From contig JBDTES010000012.1 in the NCBI GenBank assembly GCA_039922435.1, positions 1 to 6,135 of the forward strand: a DNA stretch of 6,135 bases, in the 5' to 3' direction. This document shows positions 1 to 4,981 of this stretch, in pieces. The stretch is from JBDTES01 sp039922435 (lineage in GTDB: Bacteria > Patescibacteriota > Saccharimonadia > Saccharimonadales > UBA4665). Each line of letters opens with the position of its first letter. The stretch's first letter is position 1. The position numbers and the translations under genes were made by a program. The notes beneath the pieces were generated by a model. It did not search any database. It saw only the letters and a program-made list of their open reading frames with translations, and had not been told where the DNA came from.

Positions 1-396
1 GATGGTATAGCAACGTTTGCTGTGGTGTTATTTGGGCTAAAGTATGGTACGGCAAAGTTAGATTTACTAGATGTGGTTTGCTTAGCTGGTGCGCTGATTG
101 GGCTTGGCTTGTGGCTGTTGCTTGATTCGCCACTAATAGCGATTATTGCTACGCTAATTGTTGATGTCATAGGTACCATTCCGACGCTTCGTCATGCTTG
201 GTCTAAGCCAGAAGAGGAATCGGCTAGTGCATTTATAATTGGTATAGTCGCCATAGTTTTGACTCTAATTTCGCTCAAGAGCTATGAACTTTCGGCTTGG
301 ATTTATCCGGTGTATCTTCTAGCTTCAAATGGAATCTTGGTGCTGATTATTAACCGTGCCCCTAGGATAGCTAGAAAAGCTGATTTGATATTCTAG
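1..396 (+). CDS. Multi-pass membrane protein of unknown function (5' end outside window)
   Basis: The reading frame is open from base 1 to a TAG at 394-396 and gives 131 residues. GTG at 22 is the first possible internal start, but the frame continues upstream through hydrophobic residues, so I read this as the C-terminal part of a longer protein. Hydrophobic segments lie near residues 1-13 (partial), 25-41, 45-60, 78-93 and 98-117, counted from the window edge. Between the third and fourth is a polar loop, about 61-74, with the pattern P-T-L-R-x-A-W-x-K-P-E-E-E-S. The tail is basic (R119, R122, R125, K126), which suggests a cytoplasmic C-terminus by the positive-inside rule. The loop loosely recalls PQ-loop/SWEET-type membrane proteins, but no PQ dipeptide is present and I do not assign that family. 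The function is unknown. It is separated from the next gene by 75 bases that contain a promoter. Confidence 0.8.
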   Translation, partial: DGIATFAVVLFGLKYGTAKLDLLDVVCLAGALIGLGLWLLLDSPLIAIIATLIVDVIGTIPTLRHAWSKPEEESASAFIIGIVAIVLTLISLKSYELSAWIYPVYLLASNGILVLIINRAPRIARKADLIF

Positions 397-415
397 CTTT
401 TGTCGAGGGACTATA

Positions 416-435
416 GGCCTGGAATCTAGTAGGCC
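416..435 (+). other. Weak inverted repeat between genes
   Basis: GGCCT at 416-420 and AGGCC at 431-435 can pair as a five-base-pair stem with a ten-base loop, 20 bases after the stop of the membrane protein gene. There is no T-run after it, so it is a poor candidate for an intrinsic terminator. It could be a weak terminator, an RNA 3' end or chance. Confidence 0.2.
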
Positions 436-456
436 CAGACGCTAGATGATTAGTGA

Positions 457-471
457 TGGTATTATTAGACT
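457..471 (+). promoter_or_regulatory. Extended -10 promoter placed for a leaderless transcript
   Basis: TG at 457-458, one spacer base, then TATTAT at 460-465 makes a complete extended -10 element (TG-n-TATAAT type, one mismatch in the hexamer). Only six bases (466-471) separate the box from ATG 472. Transcription normally starts about seven bases after the -10 box, so the first transcribed base would fall on the A of the start codon. No convincing -35 hexamer is seen at the usual distance, as is common for extended -10 promoters. It probably drives the cupin-like/NUDIX/CYTH gene run. Confidence 0.6.
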
Positions 472-894
472 ATGAATACCCCTAAGCATGAGATTTCAGA
501 ATTTATTTCAGGAACAGAGGCCTTGCCCGTAGAGTTTGTTGATAGTTATGAGGTGGTTGAAGGTGTGGCGTGCGAAACTTATAACTTTTCAGGTGATGAT
601 TCTAGAGACTTAGCGGTTATTCATGTCCAACCGAATAAAATGACCCCGCGACAAAAAGTCGTATTCGGGGATGAGACTATTGAAGGATGGGTTAGCGGTG
701 CCGGTGAGCTCGAAGTAGATGGTGTCAGTGGGGAATCTCGGCTCTACAATTTTAAAAATGGTCAGCCGAATGAGCCAGTCAGCGTTAAGATTGGAGAAAC
801 TATGCAATGGCGAGCCGGTGATGATGAATTAACTTTTTTTGAGATATGTGAGCCTAAATACTCTGAGGGTAGGTTCGAGATGGTAGGAGAATAG
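472..894 (+). CDS. Cupin-like (jelly-roll) small protein of unknown function
   Basis: This is a 140-residue, acidic, soluble protein without signal peptide or membrane segment. The second half reads as alternating short beta strands and glycine turns: G-D-E-T-I-E-G-W-V at 66-74, G-A-G-E-L-E-V-D-G at 76-84, then P-V-S-V-K-I-G-E-T at 102-110 and W-R-A-G at 113-116. That layout is typical of RmlC-like cupins, where glycines flank the barrel strands. The canonical cupin metal ligands (HxH...E...H) are missing; the only histidines are H6 and H51. It therefore probably does not bind metal in the usual way and may bind a small ligand, or its fold may be only superficially similar. The end pattern F-F-E-I-C-E-P-K-Y-S-E-G-R-F (122-135) looks conserved-domain-like. 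It is the first gene of a run with the NUDIX gene nine bases downstream. The coding status is solid, the fold is a moderate guess, and the function is unknown. Confidence 0.6.
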   Translation: MNTPKHEISEFISGTEALPVEFVDSYEVVEGVACETYNFSGDDSRDLAVIHVQPNKMTPRQKVVFGDETIEGWVSGAGELEVDGVSGESRLYNFKNGQPNEPVSVKIGETMQWRAGDDELTFFEICEPKYSEGRFEMVGE

Positions 895-903
895 TAAGCG
901 AAT

Positions 904-1338
904 ATGAATTCACATTTGATTAGTCAGATTTCTGTAAAGGCTCTGGTGTTTAATGAAAACCAGCTACTAACTCTAAGAGTCCCGAGTGGAGTAATTGATT
1001 TTCCGGGCGGTCGAGTAGACGAAGGCGAGTGGTATATACCGTGGGGAGACGCTTTACGCCGTGAAGTTAATGAAGAGTTAGGGCAAGACGTGCGGATTAA
1101 GATTGGGCGGACAGCTTTTGTGTCTAAGCGACATTACGTTCACGAAGGCGATTTGCATAATGTGGCAGCAATCTTTTTTGACTGCCAATACCTGGGTGGT
1201 GATATTGAACTATCCAATGAACATACTAGCTATAAGTGGATAGATTCAAACTCACTTTTAGCTGGAGAACATAAGTTTATATCGGATGATGAAGCCGAGC
1301 AATTAAAAAAATTCCTAAAAGATAACAGAGGTAAATAG
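904..1338 (+). CDS. NUDIX hydrolase
   Basis: NUDIX enzymes hydrolyse nucleoside diphosphates linked to another group (damaged dNTPs, nucleotide sugars, ADP-ribose, dinucleoside polyphosphates) with Mg2+. The NUDIX box is clear: G36-x5-E42 followed by R53-E-V-N-E-E-L-G60, containing the REUxEExGU core with metal-binding glutamates E54, E57 and E58. Between E42 and R53 there are ten residues rather than the usual seven, so the box carries a three-residue insertion (around W43-W47). The strand before it (F33-P-G-G36) is typical, and the K111-W-I113 stretch matches the late 'W' strand of the fold. At 144 residues it is a single-domain NUDIX protein. The substrate cannot be predicted. A purine-rich AGGAGA at 885-890 lies 13 bases before the ATG, rather far for a Shine-Dalgarno site. 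It sits nine bases after the cupin-like gene, and its TAG directly abuts the ATG of the CYTH gene, so co-transcription is very likely. Confidence 0.92.
   Translation: MNSHLISQISVKALVFNENQLLTLRVPSGVIDFPGGRVDEGEWYIPWGDALRREVNEELGQDVRIKIGRTAFVSKRHYVHEGDLHNVAAIFFDCQYLGGDIELSNEHTSYKWIDSNSLLAGEHKFISDDEAEQLKKFLKDNRGK
1327..1331 (+). promoter_or_regulatory. Shine-Dalgarno site for the CYTH gene
   Basis: AGAGG ends seven bases before ATG 1339, inside the last codons of the NUDIX gene. It is the best-placed ribosome binding site in the window. It supports ATG 1339 and translation within a polycistronic mRNA, in contrast to the first gene of the run, which appears leaderless. Confidence 0.6.
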
Positions 1339-1926
1339 ATGCAAAAAGAAATTGAAGCTAAATTTTTGGATGTTGATTTTGATGATGTTAGAAAGAAGCT
1401 CGAAGCTGCCGGTGCAGTTTGTCTAACACCAATGCGACTAATGCGCCGAGTGACATTCGATAGTGCCGAAATGAAAGCTCGGAACGGCTGGGTCCGGGTG
1501 AGGGATGAAGGTGATAGAGTAACGGTGACTTATAAGCAAGTTGATGAGCTGTCGGTTGACGGGGTTTTCGAGGTTGAGACTATTGTCGAGGATTTTGATG
1601 CTATGGTGGATATTTTTAAACAAACTGGTATTGCTGATGGTTCCTTTCAGGAATCAAAACGTGAAACTTGGGAACTTGATAAGGCGGAAATTGTGCTGGA
1701 TGAGTGGCCGTGGCTAAAACCGTATATCGAGATTGAGGGCAAAACCGAAGAGGCTATCCGAGAGGTAGCTAAAAAACTAGATTTTGATTGGGACCAGGCA
1801 AAGTTTGGTGATGTCATGGTGGCTTACCGCCAGCAGTATCCACACCTAAAATACGAAGACACTGTCGGGAATCTAGCTGAAGTTCGATTCGGTATGCCAA
1901 TGCCAGACTTATTTAAGAATTTGTAA
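1339..1926 (+). CDS. CYTH-domain phosphohydrolase/cyclase (ThTPase / class IV adenylate cyclase superfamily)
   Basis: CYTH enzymes form an eight-stranded tunnel that binds a triphosphate with Mg2+ or Mn2+. Known activities are thiamine triphosphatase, inorganic tripolyphosphatase and class IV adenylate cyclase. The signature E-x-E-x-K is at E4, E6, K8, immediately after the start, which fixes the N-terminus. Further expected tunnel residues are R53 and R55 (V-R-V-R), K66 (Y-K), E78 and E80 (F-E-V-E), K107-R108-E109, D121 in V-L-D-E-W-P-W-L, and E131/E133 in Y-I-E-I-E-G. The C-terminal part (about 155-195) continues as a Y-x-x-x-Y-P-H-L-K-like tail common in CyaB-type members, so at 195 residues it is full length. 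There is no CHAD domain. Which activity it has cannot be told from motifs; tripolyphosphatase or ThTPase seems as likely as a cyclase. It starts directly after the NUDIX stop codon (1336-1338) and is the last gene of the run. Confidence 0.92.
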   Translation: MQKEIEAKFLDVDFDDVRKKLEAAGAVCLTPMRLMRRVTFDSAEMKARNGWVRVRDEGDRVTVTYKQVDELSVDGVFEVETIVEDFDAMVDIFKQTGIADGSFQESKRETWELDKAEIVLDEWPWLKPYIEIEGKTEEAIREVAKKLDFDWDQAKFGDVMVAYRQQYPHLKYEDTVGNLAEVRFGMPMPDLFKNL

Positions 1927-1950
1927 GTGCTAAACTATGGTCATGCTAAT

Positions 1951-1959
1951 TGCTAAAGA
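1951..1959 (+). promoter_or_regulatory. Possible weak extended -10 element before the two-TM protein gene
   Basis: TG at 1951-1952, a spacer base and TAAAGA at 1954-1959 are followed by six bases and ATG 1966, the same geometry as the element at 457-465. The hexamer is poor because it lacks the final T. An alternative is TATGGT at 1936-1941. The gap is only 39 bases and no Shine-Dalgarno sequence is visible. Confidence 0.3.
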
Positions 1960-1965
1960 TTTAAC

Positions 1966-2652
1966 ATGAATAACCGACCCACCGGTAAGCCAAGACGTAT
2001 TAGTGTCATCATTGGCGCAATTTTTTTTGCAGGATATTTGGCGCTTAGTCTCAAGTCTAACCTTTTAGGCTACTTGATAGTGGTTACGATAACGGGATTG
2101 ACTGTTTTCTTAATTCTTAAGTTTAGAATGAGTTCGAAGCAAAACATCGATGGTCCGATAATTTCTGGATTGGGTATGCTTGGCGCAAATGGCTTGGAGT
2201 CAGTAAATGTGGGTGACATAGCAGGTTTTCAATATAATTTACTTACAAATGATTTGGACAGGGTGATGGTGTTAGTACAATTGGGACATAATAGTTCTTC
2301 ACACATGCTGGCTTATGGAGATAAAAGTCTATTAGACGAAGAAGTCAAAATGACGATTAAGAATAGATTTTTAGAGCCAGCTGTTCTGGAGGGTGATTTT
2401 CCGGACTATTTTAAGATGTACTGTAACCCGGGCTTACAGATTGTTTTGCGGGAGCTATTTACTCCTGATGTGATGGCTAATTTTGTAGACTTTTGTCGGT
2501 CGTACGATTTTGAACTATTCGGGGAAGTTGTCTATTTTTCGAGAGCTGGAGATGCGGTAGATGCCGACGATCAGACTACTCTTGTGAGCGATGTGACAGT
2601 ATTCTTACAGAAGAATGGCGACCTTCTAAAGCGAATTAACCCCGGTGTCTAG
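1966..2652 (+). CDS. Two-TM protein with DUF3137-like C-terminal domain, function unknown
   Basis: This is a 228-residue protein. After a basic N-terminus (K8, R10, R11) there are two hydrophobic helices, about 12-28 and 33-52, forming a hairpin with K53-region basic residues behind it, so both ends are predicted to be cytoplasmic. The soluble part (about 60-228) contains L-E-G-D-F-P-D-Y-F (141-149), then P-G-L-Q and L-F-T-P-D-V-M-A (164-171), then a strand ending V-V-Y-F-S. This combination (EGDF..YF, later TPDVM, then a short strand 'lyf') reminds me of the DUF3137 family of membrane-anchored bacterial proteins of unknown role. I recognise the pattern from memory only, so it is tentative. 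No catalytic motif is evident. The last eight bases overlap the GTG start assigned to the SanA-like gene, which suggests translational coupling and a shared envelope-related context. Confidence 0.65.
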   Translation: MNNRPTGKPRRISVIIGAIFFAGYLALSLKSNLLGYLIVVTITGLTVFLILKFRMSSKQNIDGPIISGLGMLGANGLESVNVGDIAGFQYNLLTNDLDRVMVLVQLGHNSSSHMLAYGDKSLLDEEVKMTIKNRFLEPAVLEGDFPDYFKMYCNPGLQIVLRELFTPDVMANFVDFCRSYDFELFGEVVYFSRAGDAVDADDQTTLVSDVTVFLQKNGDLLKRINPGV

Positions 2653-3340
2653 TTTTGTGGAGCGGCAGTGCCTAAACCGCGTAGTTCGTTTCGTACGAGT
2701 ACACAAATGGTGGCTTTTGATTGTAATTGTAATTGGCGTTATCTTGGCCCTGGGACCGACAGTCTATGCTAATTTATCGACCCGCCATCTGCGTTACGAC
2801 TTGGCTAAAACTCCGGTGCAATTAATTCCGAAACGTCAGGTTGTGATTGTTTTTGGTGCTGGAGTTCTGCCTAGTGGAGAACCTACGCCGTATTTGCGAT
2901 GGCGAGTGCAGACAGCTGTTACTTTGTATAAAGCTCATCGTGTCCAAAAAGTTTTGATGTCGGGCGACAACAGTTCGGCTCACTATAATGAGCCGGTCGC
3001 GATGGCTAAATTGGCCGAAAAGCTTGGTGTTCCCAAAAATGATATTGTGTTAGATTATGCCGGATTTAATACCTACGATAGCTGCTACCGAGCTCGTGTT
3101 ATTTTTAAAGTTTCGTCAGCAATTGTAGTGAGCCAAGGATATCATTTGCCCAGGGCGGTTATGACCTGTAATAGTTTGGGTGTGTCGAGTCTAGGAGTAG
3201 ATGCCCTGCATACTAGCCGTGATTATACGGCGAGCTATATTATTCGTGAGTGGGCCTCGACGGATAAAGCAGTATTACAATTAATTACTCACCCAAAACC
3301 GACTGTGTTAGGTGGGCCTGAGCCAATTAGCGCAAAATAA
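2645..3340 (+). CDS. sanA: SanA-like membrane-anchored DUF218 (YdcF/SanA) protein
   Basis: DUF218 proteins have a Rossmann-like domain. E. coli SanA is an inner-membrane-anchored member linked to envelope barrier function and vancomycin exclusion at high temperature; the biochemical reaction is not known. Here a basic N-terminus (R11, R15, R18, H20, K21) precedes one membrane helix at about 22-43, so the rest should face outward. Family motifs in order: F-G-A-G-V (70-74), Y-L-R-W-R (83-87), S-G-D-N (106-109), Y-N-E-P (114-117), D-Y-A-G-F-x-T-x-D-S (137-146), V-S-Q-G-Y-H-L-x-R-A (162-171), R-E-W-A (201-204) and a closing P-x-x-L-G-G-P (219-225). Length fits SanA (about 230-240). Start: GTG 2645 overlaps the previous gene by eight bases; GTG 2657 in the same frame (four residues shorter, no overlap) is equally possible. 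Neither has a Shine-Dalgarno sequence. Confidence is high for the family, low for the exact role. Confidence 0.88.
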   Translation: MSSFVERQCLNRVVRFVRVHKWWLLIVIVIGVILALGPTVYANLSTRHLRYDLAKTPVQLIPKRQVVIVFGAGVLPSGEPTPYLRWRVQTAVTLYKAHRVQKVLMSGDNSSAHYNEPVAMAKLAEKLGVPKNDIVLDYAGFNTYDSCYRARVIFKVSSAIVVSQGYHLPRAVMTCNSLGVSSLGVDALHTSRDYTASYIIREWASTDKAVLQLITHPKPTVLGGPEPISAK

Positions 3341-3342
3341 TC

Positions 3343-3348
3343 TATACT
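3343..3348 (+). promoter_or_regulatory. -10 box TATACT placed for a leaderless serine hydrolase mRNA
   Basis: TATACT differs from the consensus at one position and ends seven bases before ATG 3356, so the mRNA would begin at or within a base of the start codon. It lies in the 15-base gap after the SanA-like gene, inside a perfect palindrome CTATA-C-TATAG (3342-3352) that could also bind a regulator. No -35 or Shine-Dalgarno sequence is apparent. Confidence 0.5.
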
Positions 3349-3355
3349 ATAGTTT

Positions 3356-3940
3356 ATGAATAATGCGATTATTCTGCATGGGACCTGTAGTCGACAAGAG
3401 TATTTTGATACCAGCCTGCAGAGTCTGAGCAGCAGAAGTTGGTTACCGTGGCTGCAGGGTCAGTTAATAGCACGCGGTGTACCGGCGGCGACGCCAGAGA
3501 TTCCAAATGCCTACAAGTTAGATTATGAGGTCTGGCAGCGCGAAGTCGAACGATTTGATATTATTCCCGAAACATTGTTGATCGGGCATAGTTGTGGTGG
3601 AGGTTTTTGGATAAGATACTTAAGTGAGCGTCCAGATGTAAGAGTAGGTCAGGTGGTATTAGTAGCGCCGTGGCTTGATCCAAATAATATTAAAAAAACG
3701 ACCTTTTTTGACTTTGAAATTGATCCAGAGTTAGTTAGTCGAACAGGTGGAATAACTATCTTTAATTCCACTAATGACCATCCGGGCATCCATTGGTCGG
3801 TCGAAACTCTGCGTCAGACAATCCCTGGCATTAAATATCGGGAATTTGATGATTACGGACACTTTTGTGACGGCGAAATGCCTAATAGCAAAGAGTTCCC
3901 AGAGTTATTAGCTGAGCTAAGTTTAGATGATAAGATATAG
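3356..3940 (+). CDS. RBBP9/YdeN-type alpha/beta serine hydrolase
   Basis: This is a small alpha/beta hydrolase (194 residues, usual for the family) predicted to cleave ester or similar bonds; bacterial substrates are mostly unknown. The protein starts with the oxyanion-hole strand I-I-L-H-G-T (5-10). A W-L-P-W-L segment (29-33) and P-E-I-P (47-50) follow, as typical for RBBP9-like proteins. The nucleophile elbow is G77-H-S79-C-G81-G-G. The acid is probably D141 in N-S-T-N-D-H-P (137-143) and the catalytic histidine H169 in Y-G-H-F (167-170), both in the expected order. C80 replaces the more common Leu next to the nucleophile, which is unlikely to matter. There is no signal peptide, so it is cytoplasmic. 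It lies 15 bases after the SanA-like gene with its own -10-like element and two bases before the PspC gene. Confidence 0.88.
   Translation: MNNAIILHGTCSRQEYFDTSLQSLSSRSWLPWLQGQLIARGVPAATPEIPNAYKLDYEVWQREVERFDIIPETLLIGHSCGGGFWIRYLSERPDVRVGQVVLVAPWLDPNNIKKTTFFDFEIDPELVSRTGGITIFNSTNDHPGIHWSVETLRQTIPGIKYREFDDYGHFCDGEMPNSKEFPELLAELSLDDKI
3928..3936 (+). promoter_or_regulatory. Extended -10 element inside the hydrolase 3' end, leaderless geometry for PspC gene
   Basis: TG at 3928-3929, one base, then TAAGAT at 3931-3936, then exactly six bases to ATG 3943. This repeats the layout seen before ATG 472. The hexamer matches the consensus at four of six positions. It lies in the last coding bases of the hydrolase gene, so the PspC gene may be transcribed alone as well as by read-through. 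No Shine-Dalgarno sequence precedes the ATG. Confidence 0.4.
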
Positions 3941-3942
3941 CT

Positions 3943-4146
3943 ATGAGTAAGCGACTGTACCGTTCAGTAACCGACCGCAGAATTGCTGGAGTGTGTGGTG
4001 GTTTGGCTGAGTATTTCGGTATCGACCCGGTAATTGTACGGGTTATTGCTATCATCTTATTGCTACCCGGAGGCCTGCCGGGTTTCGTGCCTTATGTTAT
4101 TTTATGGATTGTTGTACCCGACAAACCTACCCGTAAACTAGGTTAG
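3943..4146 (+). CDS. PspC-domain small membrane protein
   Basis: At 67 residues it is a stand-alone PspC domain. In proteobacteria PspC is a membrane sensor of the phage-shock envelope stress response; stand-alone PspC proteins are widespread in Gram-positive and candidate-phylum bacteria with less defined roles. The hallmark is complete: basic start (K3, R4, R7, R12, R13), A15-G-V-C-G-G-L-A-E-Y-F-G-I-D28, then a hydrophobic stretch from V32 to P59 broken by P-G-G-L-P-G (42-47), ending V-V-P-D-K-P. The arrangement predicts a re-entrant or hairpin membrane segment. No PspA, PspB or PspF gene is visible nearby. It ends the envelope-type group and is followed by the only large non-coding gap. 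Confidence 0.94.
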   Translation: MSKRLYRSVTDRRIAGVCGGLAEYFGIDPVIVRVIAIILLLPGGLPGFVPYVILWIVVPDKPTRKLG

Positions 4147-4304
4147 TTGATCTACGCTGGGATTGTGACTTTCTCTAGTTGTACGTCTATCTGGTGCGTA
4201 AATATGTCAGTTAAGGTGATAGATATTTAGATAGGTGTCGTCGACTATCGAGACTTATGCTGTTAGATTGTGATTCGGTCGGGCAAATTTAACGGGCTGC
4301 TCGC

Positions 4305-4326
4305 AGTTAGATGCGGCATAGTTAGA
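4305..4326 (+). repeat. Direct repeat AGTTAGA x2 upstream of the lipid-gene promoter
   Basis: AGTTAGA at 4305-4311 and 4320-4326 is spaced 15 bases start to start, with a third partial copy GTTAGA at 4262-4267. The pair ends nine bases before the TATACT box, in the place where a -35 or an activator/repressor site would sit. It may be an operator; with seven-base units, chance is not excluded. Confidence 0.3.
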
Positions 4327-4334
4327 CCGTAAGG

Positions 4335-4340
4335 TATACT
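4335..4340 (+). promoter_or_regulatory. -10 box TATACT for the lipid head-group genes
   Basis: TATACT is identical to the box at 3343-3348 and ends ten bases before ATG 4351, predicting a 5' leader of about three or four bases. TATAAT at 4347-4352 overlaps the ATG itself and would instead start transcription inside the gene, which would need the in-frame ATG at 4393. I prefer the first. No clear -35 hexamer is present. Confidence 0.45.
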
Positions 4341-4350
4341 AGAGTCTATA

Positions 4351-4974
4351 ATGCATGTAATTTCGAAAATCAGAAGCGCCGTTCGGGCAGTAATGCGGCG
4401 CGTGGCTAGTCTATTTAACATCTTGAGCGGTGGACGATTATCGCCAGATACTGTTACGATAGTTGGTTTTGCGGCTCATATACCGGTGGCCATACTAATT
4501 GCTACCCGCCACAATATATGGGCGGCCGCGCTTTTGATAGTCTTTGGCTTATTTGACACTCTCGATGGTGAGTTGGCTCGCTTACAAAAGAAGGCTAGTC
4601 CACGGGGTATGTTACTAGATGCTTCGACTGATCGCATGAAGGAAGTGCTGCTTTATAGTGGCGCCGCTTACGCGCTGGCGGTTTCGGCTCACCCAACCTA
4701 CGCAGTGTGGGCGGCCGCGGCGGTTGGTGCCTCAATCTGCGTTAGCTACGTTAAGGCCAAAGGGGAAGCGGCCGTAGCAAGCCTTGGCAAAAAGATACCG
4801 CACGATACCCTGAATCATATGTTTGCAGGTGGTTTTTTAACATTTGAAATACGAATGGTGGTGTTAGCGGCTGGTCTAGTATTTAATCAATTACTTTGGG
4901 CTGTGGTTTTTGTAGCCGTGTTTGCGAGCCTGACGGCTATTTGGCGACTTGTAAGAATAAGCAGGCAACTCTAA
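4351..4974 (+). CDS. CDP-alcohol phosphatidyltransferase (phospholipid head-group transferase)
   Basis: This integral membrane enzyme replaces CMP on a CDP-activated lipid with an alcohol or alcohol phosphate (glycerol-3-P, inositol-1-P, serine). The catalytic signature is perfect: D69-x2-D72-G73-x2-A76-R77-x8-G86-x3-D90-x3-D94, with four metal-binding aspartates. The hydrophobic helices are at about 37-51, 56-70, 99-113, 117-133, 155-177 and 180-198, giving the usual six. The N-terminus is basic and amphipathic (K6, R8, R12, R16, R17), as in PgsA/PIP-synthase types, followed by L30-S-P-D33-x-V-T. After helix 4 comes S132-Y-V-K-A-K-G-E139, comparable to the SYxxARAE segment of inositol-phosphate and glycerol-phosphate transferases, but with lysines in place of arginines. 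The acceptor alcohol cannot be decided. ATG 4351 gives a 207-residue protein of normal length; ATG 4393 would trim only the basic head. It is seven bases upstream of the PHP gene and close to the CarS-like gene, which should supply its CDP-lipid substrate. Confidence 0.93.
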   Translation: MHVISKIRSAVRAVMRRVASLFNILSGGRLSPDTVTIVGFAAHIPVAILIATRHNIWAAALLIVFGLFDTLDGELARLQKKASPRGMLLDASTDRMKEVLLYSGAAYALAVSAHPTYAVWAAAAVGASICVSYVKAKGEAAVASLGKKIPHDTLNHMFAGGFLTFEIRMVVLAAGLVFNQLLWAVVFVAVFASLTAIWRLVRISRQL

Positions 4975-4981
4975 AACTAGA

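Larger units (their letters stand above)
4147..4350 (+). other. Non-coding gap with short repeats and inverted repeats
   Basis: No open frame beyond about 21 codons is seen on the + strand across these 204 bases, and no tRNA-like T-loop or cloverleaf. It holds several small structures. GATAG (4230-4234) can pair with CTATC (4245-4249), and CGGTC (4276-4280) with GACCG (4325-4329). Inside the latter, GCTGC (4296-4300) can pair with GCGGC (4313-4317) allowing one G-U. GTTAGA occurs three times. A promoter lies at the end. No U-rich terminator follows the PspC gene. The nested stems at 4276-4329 could be a structured RNA, but this is weak evidence. Confidence 0.5.

Noticed and set aside
397..471. 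Intrinsic terminator after the first membrane protein gene
   Set aside because: The only stem is five base pairs with a ten-base loop and no U-tract follows.
610..807. Minus-strand open frame of 65 codons
   Set aside because: It lies wholly inside the cupin-like gene on the opposite strand, has no recognisable domain and no supporting signals; a shadow frame.
1438..1623. Minus-strand open frame of 61 codons
   Set aside because: It is entirely inside the CYTH gene, whose motifs on the + strand are unambiguous.
4347..4352. TATAAT overlapping ATG 4351 as the main promoter of the lipid genes
   Set aside because: It would start transcription within the coding sequence and force use of ATG 4393; TATACT at 4335-4340 fits the better start and matches the box at 3343-3348. 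It is not fully excluded.
4519..4719. Exact 12-base repeat TGGGCGGCCGCG at 4519-4530 and 4708-4719
   Set aside because: Both copies encode Trp-Ala-Ala-Ala inside membrane helices of the same gene; chance similarity from GC-rich alanine codons is the simplest explanation.
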